Source: Solirubrobacter ginsenosidimutans
Lineage (GTDB): Bacteria > Actinomycetota > Thermoleophilia > Solirubrobacterales > Solirubrobacteraceae
Direction of reading: 5' to 3'
Length of the DNA: 44,717 nt
Assembly (NCBI RefSeq): GCF_027587205.1
Contig: NZ_JAPDOD010000066.1
Coordinates: 1-44,717, forward strand
Shown: one piece after another, positions 1-8,053 of the stretch
How positions within the stretch are numbered: the first letter of the stretch is position 1
How the letters are laid out: the number at the start of each line of letters is the position of its first letter
Position numbers and translations under genes: made by a program
The notes under the pieces: generated by a model
What the model was told of the DNA's origin: nothing
The model's input: only the letters and a program-made list of their open reading frames with translations
Databases searched by the model: none

Positions 1-1
1 G

Positions 2-1012
2 CCCGCGCCCGCCGATCCGCCGCTCGCCACGCCGTTCGCGCCCGTCGGCTCGCCGCGCCCGCCTGCGGCCTCGCCGTCCGCGCCCGCCGGGCCGTCCGCG
101 GCCGCCGATTCGCCGCCTGCGCTGTTCTCCCTCGACGACCTCGGTCCCCCGGCCGACCCGCTTCCCGCGTCCGCAACCGAGGACGCACTCGCCGCGGTTC
201 CGTCGATTCTCGCCGCCGGCCCGGGCGGGACCGAGTTCGGCACGTTCGCCCACACGGTGTTCGAGGCCACCGACTTCGCCGCGGACGACCTCGACGCCGA
301 GCTCGCGCGGACCGTCGGGGCGGCGCTGGCGCGGCGGCCCGTGGACATCGGTGACCGCGCGACGATCATCGCCGGGCTGCGCGCCGCGATCGAGACGCCG
401 CTCGGCCCGCTCGTCGGCGGTCTGCGCCTGCGCGACGTCCGCCGCGAGGATCGGCTCGACGAGCTGACGTTCGAGCTGCCGCTCGTCGGCGGTGACGAAC
501 CGACGGGCGAGCTCACGCCCGCGGCGATCGGCGCGGTCCTGCGGGCGCATCTCGCCCCGGGCGACCCGCTGGCCGGGTACGCCGATCGCCTCGAAGACCC
601 CGAGTTGCGCGCCAGCGTTCGCGGCTACCTGACCGGCAGCATCGACCTCGTCGTGCGGGTCGGGGACGCGTTCGCGATCGCCGACTACAAGACGAACTGG
701 CTGGCCGCGCCCGGCGAGGCGCTCACCGCGTGGCACCACCGCCCCGCGGCGCTCGCGGCCGAGATGGAGCACGCCCACTACGGCCTCCAGGCCCTGCTCT
801 ACACGGCGGCGCTGCACCGGTACCTGCGCTGGCGACTGCGCGGGTACGACCCCGAGCGCCACCTCGCCGGAGTCCTCTACCTCTTCGTGCGCGGGATGAC
901 CGGGCCGGACACGCCGACCGTGGACGGCACCCCGTGCGGGGTGTTCGCGTGGCGTCCGCCCGCGCCGCTGGTCCTCGCGCTCAGCGACGTCCTCGATCGA
1001 GGGGCAGCATGA
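2..1012 (+). CDS. recB: RecB C-terminal part (exonuclease V beta subunit), 5' end outside the window
   Basis: The open frame runs in from the window edge, so this is only the 3' part of the gene. The first 45 or so codons are a Pro/Ala/Ser-rich linker. Then comes the RecB-type nuclease domain of the PD-(D/E)XK family. GTEFGTFAHTVFEATDF carries the conserved His. GSIDLVVR and IADYKTN carry the Asp and the D-x-K catalytic residues, and YGLQALLYTAALHRYL is the typical QXXXY-like end motif. RecB is the 3'-5' helicase and nuclease of RecBCD, which resects double-strand ends. The stop overlaps the recD ATG (ATGA), so the two are translationally coupled. recB followed by recD is the known actinobacterial order, and recC probably lies upstream outside the window. 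Family identity is clear; the helicase half cannot be seen. Confidence 0.93.
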   Translation, partial: PAPADPPLATPFAPVGSPRPPAASPSAPAGPSAAADSPPALFSLDDLGPPADPLPASATEDALAAVPSILAAGPGGTEFGTFAHTVFEATDFAADDLDAELARTVGAALARRPVDIGDRATIIAGLRAAIETPLGPLVGGLRLRDVRREDRLDELTFELPLVGGDEPTGELTPAAIGAVLRAHLAPGDPLAGYADRLEDPELRASVRGYLTGSIDLVVRVGDAFAIADYKTNWLAAPGEALTAWHHRPAALAAEMEHAHYGLQALLYTAALHRYLRWRLRGYDPERHLAGVLYLFVRGMTGPDTPTVDGTPCGVFAWRPPAPLVLALSDVLDRGAA

Positions 1013-2850
1013 GCGCGGTCGCCGGCAGCCCACGCCCCGACGATCCGTACGACGTCCGCCGCGCGCGCCACGCACCCGGGCTCCTGCGCGCGTTCAACGA
1101 CATCGGCGTGCTCGCGGCGGCCGACGTGCACGTCGCCGTCCGCCTGGCGACGATCACGGGCGAGACCGACGAGACGATCGCCCTCGCGGCCGCCCTCGCC
1201 GTGCGTGCCCCGCGCCTCGGCCACGTGTTCGTCGACATCGCCACGATCCACGAGACCGCCACCGTCGAGTCGGAGGAACCCGTCGACCTCACCACGCTTC
1301 CGTGGCCGGAGGTCGAGACCTGGACCCGCGCACTCCAGGCGAGCCCGCTCGTCGCCGTCGGTGAGGAGTTCGCGGAAAGCCGCCCACTGCGGCTCGTCGG
1401 CAACGCCCTCTACCTCGACCGGTACTGGAGGGAGGAACGGCAGGTCGCCGCCGACCTGCAGGCCCTCGGCGGCCAACAGTCGATCGACGAGGCCGTGCTC
1501 GCCGATGGCATCGCGCGCGTCTTCCTGCCCCGATCGGTCGAGCCCCAGAACGCGCCGGCGGCTGACACGCCCGATGCGCTTCAGCGCGCCGCCGTGGCGA
1601 CCGCCGTCCGGCGACGGTTCGCGGTCGTGGCCGGCGGGCCGGGAACGGGCAAGACCACGACGGTCGCGCGGATCGTCGCGTTGCTCGCCGAGCAGGCCGA
1701 GGCCGCGGGCGCGCCCGCTCCGCTGATCGCCCTCGCGGCGCCCACCGGCAAGGCGGCCGCGCGGCTCGAGGAGGCCGTTCATGCCGAGGCGGCCAAGCTC
1801 GACGTCTCCTCGAGCGTCCGGGACGCGCTGCTCGCCCTCAACGCCTCGACGCTGCACCGGCTGCTGGGCTGGCGTCCGGACAGCCACAGCCGTTTTCGCC
1901 ACAACCGCGGCAACCGGCTCCCGCACGATGTGGTGATCGTCGACGAGACCTCGATGGTGTCGCTGTCGCTGATGGCGCGCCTGGTGGAGGCGGTGCGCCC
2001 GCAGGCGCGGCTCGTGCTGGTGGGCGATCCGGGGCAGCTGACGTCGATCGAGGCCGGCGCGGTGCTGGGGGACATCGTGCGCGCCGGGGGCGACGGCGTG
2101 GTCGTCCTCGAGCACGTGTATCGCTACGGCAAGGGCATCGACGAGCTCGCCGCCGGCATCCGCACCGGCGACCAGGACGCCGTCATCGCCGCGCTCAAGG
2201 CGGGTCACGAGGACGTGAGCTGGATCCCGGTCGACGTGGGCGATCCGGCGTCCCAGGCGGCGCTGGCACCCGTCCGCGACGGGGCGGTCAGCGCCGCCCG
2301 GGCGGTGATCGCCGCGGCGCGCGCAGGCGACGCCGACACGGCGATCAAGGCGCTCGGAGCGTTCCGGGTGCTTTGCGCCCACCGCCGCGGCGCGTACGGC
2401 GTGAGTGTCTGGACCGCGCGCATCGAGGCCTGGCTCGCGGGTGAGCTCGAGCGCGGGCGCTGGTACCCGGGACGCCCGCTGCTCGTCACCGAGAACGACT
2501 ACGGACTCCGCCTCTACAACGGCGACACCGGCGTCGTCGTCGCGACCGAGCATGGCCGCACGACCGCCGCGTTCGAGCGCCAGGGCGAGGTCGTCCTGTT
2601 CCCGCCCGCGCGCCTGGGCGCGGTCGACACCGTGTACGCGATGACCGTGCACAAGAGCCAGGGATCGCAGTTCGGGACCGCGGCCGTCCTGCTCCCCGCG
2701 GTCACGTCGCAGGTCCTCACCCGCGAATTGCTCTACACGGCGGTGACCCGCGCGCAATCCCACCTCATCCTGGCCGGCACCGAGGAGACGATCCGCGCGG
2801 CCGTGGCACGGCCGGTCGCCCGCGCCTCCGGCCTGGGCGGGCGCCTATGA
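1009..2850 (+). CDS. recD: RecD, exonuclease V alpha subunit (5'-3' helicase)
   Basis: This 613-residue superfamily 1B helicase is the fast 5'-3' motor of RecBCD. Walker A (GGPGTGKTTT) lies near residue 208. The Walker B/motif II DETSM is near 312, followed by LVGDPGQLTSIEAGAVLGD (motif III). MTVHKSQGSQF near 546 and LYTAVTRA near 577 are motifs V and VI. The roughly 200-residue N-terminal region matches the RecD domain that binds RecB. The start at 1009 was chosen because it overlaps the recB stop by 4 bases. The frame stays open further upstream, but that part is a shadow of recB. Length is typical for actinobacterial RecD. Confidence 0.95.
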   Translation: MSAVAGSPRPDDPYDVRRARHAPGLLRAFNDIGVLAAADVHVAVRLATITGETDETIALAAALAVRAPRLGHVFVDIATIHETATVESEEPVDLTTLPWPEVETWTRALQASPLVAVGEEFAESRPLRLVGNALYLDRYWREERQVAADLQALGGQQSIDEAVLADGIARVFLPRSVEPQNAPAADTPDALQRAAVATAVRRRFAVVAGGPGTGKTTTVARIVALLAEQAEAAGAPAPLIALAAPTGKAAARLEEAVHAEAAKLDVSSSVRDALLALNASTLHRLLGWRPDSHSRFRHNRGNRLPHDVVIVDETSMVSLSLMARLVEAVRPQARLVLVGDPGQLTSIEAGAVLGDIVRAGGDGVVVLEHVYRYGKGIDELAAGIRTGDQDAVIAALKAGHEDVSWIPVDVGDPASQAALAPVRDGAVSAARAVIAAARAGDADTAIKALGAFRVLCAHRRGAYGVSVWTARIEAWLAGELERGRWYPGRPLLVTENDYGLRLYNGDTGVVVATEHGRTTAAFERQGEVVLFPPARLGAVDTVYAMTVHKSQGSQFGTAAVLLPAVTSQVLTRELLYTAVTRAQSHLILAGTEETIRAAVARPVARASGLGGRL

Positions 2851-2852
2851 GC

Positions 2853-2889
2853 CTGTTGACGAATGGTCGGACCGACCATCCGTCAACAG
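2853..2889. promoter_or_regulatory. 37-bp inverted repeat, probable operator (TetR-like) before the NmrA-like gene
   Basis: Two 18-base arms (2853-2870 and 2872-2889) are mirror images around one central base, with a single mismatch. The core is TGGTCGGACCGACCA and each outer arm holds a TTGAC/GTCAA element. It begins two bases after the recD stop and ends 17 bases before the next start codon. The one-base centre and the lack of a T-run argue against a terminator and for a dimeric-repressor operator. No TetR gene is in the window, so the regulator is unknown. Confidence 0.55.
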
Positions 2890-2906
2890 ACTCCTAAGGT
2901 GAGGCC

Positions 2907-3713
2907 ATGATCGCGGTCACGGGAGCGACGGGTGAGGTGGGGCGCCGCGTCGTGGCGCGATTGGTCGAGGCCGGCGTGCCGCATCGGTCGGTCGTGCGTG
3001 ACGCGAGCCGCGCCGCCCCCGGCGCCGACGACGTCCGCGTCGCCTCCGACTACGGCGCCCGCGACGAGATGACCGCCGCGTTCGAGGGCGCCACGACCGT
3101 CTTCCTGATCCCCGCCGCCGAGAACGCCGAGCGGGTGGAGCAGCACAAGACCGCGGTCGATGCCGCGCTGGCCGCGGGCGTCGGTCGGCTCGTCTACCTG
3201 TCGTTCCTCAACGCCGCCCCCGACGCGACCTTCACGCTCGCCCGCGACCACTGGGCGACCGAAGAGCACATTCGCGCCACCGGACTCGCGTGGACCTTCC
3301 TGCGGATGAACCTCTACATGGACTTCATCCCCGGCCTGGTCGCGCCGGACGGCGCGATCCGCGGCCCGGCCGGCGATGGCCGCGTCTCGGCGATCCTGCG
3401 CGACGACATCGCCGCGGCCGCGTCCGCGGTCCTGACCACCGACGGCCACGACGGCGCCACCTACGACCTCACCGGCCCCTCGAGCTTCAGCCTCGCCGAG
3501 GCCGCGGAGCTCCTCGGCGCGCGCTACGAGGACGAGACCGACGAGCAGGCCTACGCCTCACGCGAGAGCTACGGCGCGCCCGACTGGGAGATCCGCGGCT
3601 GGGTCACGTCCTACCAAGCCATTCGCGACGGCAGCCTCGACGTGCTCAGCCCCGCCATGCGCGACCTCACCGGCCGCGCCGCGGTCTCGCTGGCCGAGCA
3701 CCTGCAGAGCTGA
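2907..3713 (+). CDS. NmrA-like / QOR2-type NAD(P)H-binding oxidoreductase
   Basis: A 268-residue atypical short-chain dehydrogenase fold. The N-terminal TGATGEVGRRV is the glycine-rich dinucleotide-binding loop, and VRDASRAAPGADDVRVASDYG is the usual strand-2 region that selects the cofactor. The catalytic YxxxK of classical SDRs is not evident, which fits NmrA or quinone oxidoreductase 2 (QorB/YtfG-like) proteins that act as redox sensors or quinone reductases. A Shine-Dalgarno-like AAGGTGAGG (2898-2906) precedes the ATG, and a -10-like TAAGGT lies at 2895-2900. The large dyad at 2853-2889 would control it. The precise substrate cannot be told from sequence. Confidence 0.82.
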   Translation: MIAVTGATGEVGRRVVARLVEAGVPHRSVVRDASRAAPGADDVRVASDYGARDEMTAAFEGATTVFLIPAAENAERVEQHKTAVDAALAAGVGRLVYLSFLNAAPDATFTLARDHWATEEHIRATGLAWTFLRMNLYMDFIPGLVAPDGAIRGPAGDGRVSAILRDDIAAAASAVLTTDGHDGATYDLTGPSSFSLAEAAELLGARYEDETDEQAYASRESYGAPDWEIRGWVTSYQAIRDGSLDVLSPAMRDLTGRAAVSLAEHLQS

Positions 3714-3715
3714 GC

Positions 3716-3985
3716 TCAGGCGGCGTAGCGCTGCGCCGCGCGGGCCTTGGCCTTCGCGGCCTCTTCCTCGCGGTTCTTCGGCGGCGCGGTGGTCACCAGA
3801 TGATCGAGCAGGCGGGCCGTCGCCTCGACGACCTCCGCGACCGCGCGGTCGAAGGCCTCCTGGTTCGCCTGCGACGGCTTCGTCGAGCCGCTGATCTTCC
3901 GGACGTACTGAAGCGCTGAGGCGTGCATCTCATCGCGGGTCGCGGGCGGCTCGAAGTTGTGGAGCTGGCGGATATTGCGGCACAT
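3716..3985 (-). CDS. DUF2277 family protein
   Basis: A small 89-residue protein that starts MCRNIRQLHNFEPPATRDEM and contains ALQYVRKISGSTKPS and LLDHLVTTAPP. These blocks are the hallmark of DUF2277, a short cytosolic family of unknown function common in Actinobacteria. The Cys at position 2 is conserved in the family, but its role is not known to me. The gene converges on the NmrA-like gene with 2 bases between the stop codons. Upstream on its own strand TAGCCT sits 6 bases before the ATG, consistent with a leaderless message. Confidence 0.88.
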   Translation of the reverse strand: MCRNIRQLHNFEPPATRDEMHASALQYVRKISGSTKPSQANQEAFDRAVAEVVEATARLLDHLVTTAPPKNREEEAAKAKARAAQRYAA

Positions 3986-3999
3986 ATCTCAAGGCTAGA

Positions 4000-4179
4000 T
4001 CACGGTCCGAACTCCGGCACCTCCAGACCGAACTCGGTGAGTGCATAGACGGGGCCGTTCGGGGTCGGGCGCTCCTCGAGCAGCCCGAGCGCGACGAGCG
4101 TGACCAGGTCGTCGAGCAGCAGGAATTCGTCGCCGTTGGGCGAAGCGGCGTCGAAGAGCGTGGGGGAGTGGTGTGGCAT
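4000..4179 (-). CDS. Small 59-residue protein, possible winged-helix fragment
   Basis: The start is fixed by a good Shine-Dalgarno, GGAAGGAG, 8 bases upstream of the ATG at 4179; the longer open frame upstream is not needed. The protein has an acidic, hydrophobic central helix (LLLDDLVTLVALGLLEE) followed by NGPVYALTEFGLEV. That arrangement (helix, turn, two short strands ending in LTxxG) looks like the recognition helix and wing of a winged-helix domain, but it is short and I do not recognise a family. It lies 14 bases downstream of the DUF2277 start on the same strand. Function unknown. Confidence 0.6.
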   Translation of the reverse strand: MPHHSPTLFDAASPNGDEFLLLDDLVTLVALGLLEERPTPNGPVYALTEFGLEVPEFGP

Positions 4180-4201
4180 CGCGACGTGCTCCTTCCGGGT
4201 T

Positions 4202-4229
4202 CTACGCAGTTCCACGTAGGGCCGCGTAG
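4202..4229. promoter_or_regulatory. Cluster of CTACG/CGTAG repeats upstream of the 59-residue gene
   Basis: CTACG at 4202-4206 is followed by CGTAG at 4215-4219 and again at 4225-4229. The last two are exactly 10 bases (one helical turn) apart. The cluster lies just upstream of the Shine-Dalgarno of the minus-strand gene starting at 4179. A protein-binding site is possible but unproven. The rest of the 4180-4443 gap holds a short palindrome, CTGTGCACAG (4335-4344), and no gene that I can support. Confidence 0.3.
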
Positions 4230-4443
4230 GGTCCCGCCGGGCTCGGACGGAATCGCGGCCGTTTCGCCACGAGCAGCCGCGAATCCCACGCGGACTGTCG
4301 CACTTTGCGGGGAATTTCGCACTTACCCACAGACCTGTGCACAGCGATGTGGCGCACATGCGCACCCACGGGGCGCGTATGAACAAGCTACGCACAGGCC
4401 GGCACGCCGCGCGGTCCGGGGTGGCGTGTAGAACCGAAGGCCG

Positions 4444-5100
4444 ATGCCCGCCGCCGCCCCGCAACCGTCCGCCCGCCTGGTTCGCGCCGTCGCGGCGGAA
4501 CGCGAGGAGCTCGAGCGCCACCGCGCCCGGTTGGCACGTCAGGCCGAGGAGCTGCGGGCGGCGCTCGCGCGGATCGAGCACGGGCTCGAGGAGATCGACG
4601 AACGGCGTGGGCTCCTCGATCGCCTCGCGCCGACGGCATCTCCGGAGGCAGAGCACGAACCGCGCGCCGGCGACGACCACGCCCTGCGCGGCCCCGATAT
4701 CCGCGAGGTGGCCGTCGCGCTGCTGGCTGGCAACGGCCGCGAGGCCATGCACTATCGCGAGTGGTACGAGCTGCTCGAGCGCGCGGGCCACACGATCGCC
4801 GGCAAGGACCCGCTGGCCGTCTTCCTCACCCAGATCAGCCGCTCCCCGGCGGTCCGGCGCGGCATCCGCGCGGGCGTCTACGAACTCGACCGCGGCGCCG
4901 CCCACCGGCTACGGCAGCAGCTCGACGCCCTCCAGCGCGATCTGAACGCACTCACGACAGCCGCCGGCACCACCCACGACGCGACCCGCGCCCGCCGCCG
5001 CCACCTGAACGCCGAGATCAACCGCGCCGAACGCGCCCTGGAAGAAGTCACGCGCCTGCTCGGCGCCGAGGCCGAGCATGAGCTCGCCGCCACCGCCTGA
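4444..5100 (+). CDS. Coiled-coil protein with a HARE-HTH-like domain
   Basis: 218 residues in three parts. Residues 10-60 are a charged heptad-like coiled coil (AEREELERHRARLARQAEEL and onward). Residues 80-150 form a compact domain with MHYREWYELLERAG, GKDPLAVFLTQISRS and IRAGVYELD. Residues 155-210 are a second Arg/Glu-rich coiled coil. The central block has the pattern of HARE-HTH winged helices (paired helices, GKDP-x-x-x-FL, and a terminal G-x-Y-x-L strand), a fold linked in other proteins to recognising modified DNA or recruiting chromatin and restriction enzymes. This assignment is by motif only. TAGAAC lies 9 bases before the ATG and GAAGG is a weak ribosome site. The role is unknown. 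Confidence 0.72.
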   Translation: MPAAAPQPSARLVRAVAAEREELERHRARLARQAEELRAALARIEHGLEEIDERRGLLDRLAPTASPEAEHEPRAGDDHALRGPDIREVAVALLAGNGREAMHYREWYELLERAGHTIAGKDPLAVFLTQISRSPAVRRGIRAGVYELDRGAAHRLRQQLDALQRDLNALTTAAGTTHDATRARRRHLNAEINRAERALEEVTRLLGAEAEHELAATA

Positions 5101-5117
5101 GCCATCATTGCTGTCGC

Positions 5118-5648
5118 ATGGCGCCCGCAACGATCGACGTCCGCCCCGCCCAGCCTGACGACGCGGAGGCCGTCGCCGCGATCTACAACCACGGGATCGC
5201 CGAGCGACAGGCGACGTTCGAGACGCGCCCACGACGGCCCAACGAGATCCTGGGGTGGCTCGAGGAGGGGCGGCCGTTCATTGTCGCGACCGACGGCGAC
5301 ACGCACACCGTCCTCGGCTTCGCGCGGGTGTCCGCGTACTCGACCCGGCGGGCGTACGCGGGGGTGGGGGAGCACGCGGTGTACGTGGCGCCCGACGCGC
5401 GCGGGAAGGGTGTCGGCGTCAAGCTCCTGGACGCCCTCGCGGACGCGTCCGAGGTCGCCGGCTACTACAAGCTCACAAGCCGCGTGTTCACCACGAACCA
5501 GGCGAGCCTGAGCCTGCACCGGGCGGCCGGGTTCACCGAAGTGGGCATCCAGCGCCACCACGGCCGGCTCGATAACGAGTGGAAGGACACAGTGCTCGTC
5601 GAGCGGCTGCTCGGCGAGGCCGCGCGGGAGGCGCGCGCGCAGCAATAG
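5118..5648 (+). CDS. GNAT N-acetyltransferase, phosphinothricin/arsinothricin acetyltransferase-like
   Basis: 176 residues. IRPAQPDD-type start (VRPAQPDDAEAVAAIYNHGI), the block ATFETRPR and the acetyl-CoA pyrophosphate loop VAPDARGKGVGVKLLDAL are the signatures of the PAT/Bar-ArsN1 branch of GNAT enzymes. These acetylate the amino group of glutamate analogues such as phosphinothricin or arsinothricin. TNQASLSLHRAAGFTEVG is the usual C-terminal N-x-x-x-x-x-L-x-x-x-x-GF block. CATCAT is 9 bases before the ATG and there is no Shine-Dalgarno. No arsenic genes are nearby, so the natural substrate is open. Confidence 0.85.
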   Translation: MAPATIDVRPAQPDDAEAVAAIYNHGIAERQATFETRPRRPNEILGWLEEGRPFIVATDGDTHTVLGFARVSAYSTRRAYAGVGEHAVYVAPDARGKGVGVKLLDALADASEVAGYYKLTSRVFTTNQASLSLHRAAGFTEVGIQRHHGRLDNEWKDTVLVERLLGEAAREARAQQ

Positions 5649-5662
5649 GATCACCCCTACAA

Positions 5663-8038
5663 GTGGCTGGAGACGGTCCCTCGCGCCGTACCGCACGGGC
5701 TCGAGGCCGCCGCCCAGGGGTCGCCCGCTGGATCGCGCTGGCCCTCGTCCTGCAGGGGATACTGGTGGTGATCGACGTCGCGTCGGCCGATCAGGTCGTC
5801 TTCACGACGGCGTTCGTGCTCGCGCCGTTCGGGCTCGCGGTCACCGGGCACGCCCGGGCGACCGCGGCGATGGCCGTGCTGGCGGTCATCCTGGCGATCG
5901 CCAGCGGGTACTGGAACCACTACGCGGGCAGCACCGACCACTTCCTGCGAATCACGATCGTCACGGTCGGCGGCATCCTCGCCACGCTCGCGGCCGCGGC
6001 GCTCGAGAAGGCCGCGGAGCAGCGGGGGCGGATGGCGATCCTCGCCTCCGTCGGACGGCTGTCGAGCGCCCACACGCTCAACGACGCCATCGCGGGCCTC
6101 GCCGAGTCGCTCGTGCCCGCCGCGGCCGACGGTTGCTGGGTCGACCTCATCGAGCCCGACGGCGAGCCTCGGCGCCTGTTCGAGCACGGCGCAGACCCGC
6201 CCGCCGCCGAGCTCAGCGGCCCGGCGCGCCTGCTCGAACACCACACCCGCGCGGTCGTCCCCTTGCTCAGCCAGGGCGAGATCACCGGCCACCTCGGCCT
6301 CACGACGACCACCGGCGCCTACGACGAGGAGGACCTGCAGTTCTTCACGATCGTCGCCGGACGGGTCGCGCTGGTGCTGGCCAACGCGCGGCTGGTGAGC
6401 GATCTGCGATCCACGCGAGCGCGTCTGGACGGCATCCTCAACGGCCTCGCGGAGGCGGTGACGGTCAACGACGACCAGGGCCGCACGATCTATGCCAACC
6501 AAGCGGCCACCCGGCTGCTCGGCCGGACGTCGCCGGAGGAGGTCACCCGCGCGCGGCCCGGGGAGCTCGCCGCCCGCTTCGTGATCACCGACGAACAGGG
6601 CGACCCGGTCAACATCGACGACTTCCCCGGCCGCCGCCTGGTACGCAACGAGCCCGCGCCCGAGATGCTCACCCGCACCATCGACAAGACGACCGGGCGG
6701 GCGTTCTGGCTGCTCACGAAGGCCAGCCCGCTGACCGATCAGGGCCGCAACTTCGCGATCAACATCATCGAGGACGTCACGCGGGCCAAGGAGGCCGAGC
6801 AGCGCCAGCGCTTCCTCGCCCGCGCCGGCCAGGTGCTCGCGTCCAGCCTCGACTACGAGGAGACGCTCAGGCACGTCGCCGCGCTGGCGGTGCCGTGGCT
6901 CGCGGACTGGTGCGCGGTCGACCTCCCCGGCCGCGACGGTGCCATCGAGCAGGTCGCGCTCGCTCACACCGATCCCGAGAAGGTCGCGATGGCCAACGAG
7001 CTGCGCCGCCGTTACCCGCCCGACCCCGTGGCCGCGAGCGGCGTCCCGGCCGTGCTCGCAGGCGCCCCGGCAGAGCTGTACAAGGAGATCCCGGACGAGC
7101 TGCTCGAGCAGCTGATCGACGACCCGGACCAGCTGCGGGCGATCCGCGACATCGGCATGCGTTCGGTGATGATCGTCCCGATGCGCTCGGGCGAGGACAC
7201 CCTCGGCGCGATCACGTTCGTCACCGCCGACAGCGGCCGCCGCTTCGACGAGGACGACTTCGCGTTCGCCCAGGACCTCGGGCTGCGGGCGGCGACCGCC
7301 GTCCAGAACGCTCGCCTCTACGCCGCGCAGGAACGCGTCGCGCACACGCTTCAGGCCAGCCTGCTGCCCGAAGAAATCCCGCATATCGCCGGCTTCTCCA
7401 TCGCCGCGAGCTATCAGGCGGGGGAGCTGGGAGCGGAGGTCGGGGGCGACTTCTACGACATCGTCCCCACCGCGGGCGGCGGCCACCTGATCTTCCTCGG
7501 CGACGTCACCGGCAAGGGCATCGAGGCGGCGGCGCTGACGAGCCTCGTCCGCCATTCGGTCCGCACCGCCGCGCGCTTCGACCCGCGCCCGGGCGCGATC
7601 CTGGCGCTCGTCAACGAGATCCTGGCCGAGCAGGCCCGCCTGTCCCCGGTCACCCTGGTGACGCTGCATCTGCACGCCAACGAGCTGACGATCGCGGCCG
7701 CCGGCCACCCGCCGCCGCTGCTGCGCCGGCACGCGCAACAGAACGCCGTCACCGCGATCGGCCCCACCGGCATCCTGCTCGGCGTCTCGCCGGGGCAGAC
7801 GTTCGCGGAGGAGACGACGATCCTCGAGCCGGGCGACGCGGTGCTGCTCTACACCGACGGCGTCACCGACACCCCGGGAACGAGCGACCGTTTCGGCACC
7901 GATCGCCTCGCCCACACGCTCGAACACGCGCCCGCCGAGCCGCAGAAGATCCTCGACACGATCGACGAAACCCTCAAGGCGTTCCAGGCCGGCACCGCGA
8001 TCGACGACCGCGCGCTTCTCCTCGTCGCCTATCGCTGA
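5663..8038 (+). CDS. Membrane-bound GAF-PAS-GAF sensor with PP2C (SpoIIE-type) phosphatase domain
   Basis: About 791 residues from a GTG start. Residues 17-110 contain several hydrophobic helices, so the N-terminus is in the membrane. A GAF domain follows at about 125-245, a PAS domain at about 250-375 (ILNGLAEAVTVNDDQGRTIY), a second GAF at about 386-552, then a PPM/SpoIIE phosphatase at about 558-790. The phosphatase has the metal-binding blocks GGDFYDIV, GDVTGKGIEAA, LYTDGVTD and the final DDRALLLV. In this family such enzymes dephosphorylate STAS-type anti-anti-sigma factors and so release an alternative sigma factor. No partner-switch gene is adjacent. The start is uncertain: GTG 5663 follows TAGGAT by 11 bases, and the frame stays open upstream inside the GNAT gene. 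Confidence 0.88.
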   Translation: MAGDGPSRRTARARGRRPGVARWIALALVLQGILVVIDVASADQVVFTTAFVLAPFGLAVTGHARATAAMAVLAVILAIASGYWNHYAGSTDHFLRITIVTVGGILATLAAAALEKAAEQRGRMAILASVGRLSSAHTLNDAIAGLAESLVPAAADGCWVDLIEPDGEPRRLFEHGADPPAAELSGPARLLEHHTRAVVPLLSQGEITGHLGLTTTTGAYDEEDLQFFTIVAGRVALVLANARLVSDLRSTRARLDGILNGLAEAVTVNDDQGRTIYANQAATRLLGRTSPEEVTRARPGELAARFVITDEQGDPVNIDDFPGRRLVRNEPAPEMLTRTIDKTTGRAFWLLTKASPLTDQGRNFAINIIEDVTRAKEAEQRQRFLARAGQVLASSLDYEETLRHVAALAVPWLADWCAVDLPGRDGAIEQVALAHTDPEKVAMANELRRRYPPDPVAASGVPAVLAGAPAELYKEIPDELLEQLIDDPDQLRAIRDIGMRSVMIVPMRSGEDTLGAITFVTADSGRRFDEDDFAFAQDLGLRAATAVQNARLYAAQERVAHTLQASLLPEEIPHIAGFSIAASYQAGELGAEVGGDFYDIVPTAGGGHLIFLGDVTGKGIEAAALTSLVRHSVRTAARFDPRPGAILALVNEILAEQARLSPVTLVTLHLHANELTIAAAGHPPPLLRRHAQQNAVTAIGPTGILLGVSPGQTFAEETTILEPGDAVLLYTDGVTDTPGTSDRFGTDRLAHTLEHAPAEPQKILDTIDETLKAFQAGTAIDDRALLLVAYR

Positions 8039-8053
8039 CTACGATCCCAGGCG

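Noticed and set aside
730..1008. Upstream extension of recD to a start at 730
   Set aside because: This part lies over the RecB nuclease domain in another frame; the ATGA overlap at 1009 gives the normal RecD start.
877..2763. 628-residue open frame on the minus strand inside recB and recD
   Set aside because: High-GC shadow frame with Arg/Asp/His-rich composition and no recognisable domain; the same holds for other long antisense frames such as 5657-7927, 18676-20130 and 28858-30450.
4323..4344. TTACCCACA and CTGTGCACAG as DnaA boxes or a replication origin
   Set aside because: Both deviate from TTATCCACA/TTGTCCACA, there are only two, and no dnaA, dnaN or AT-rich unwinding region is near.
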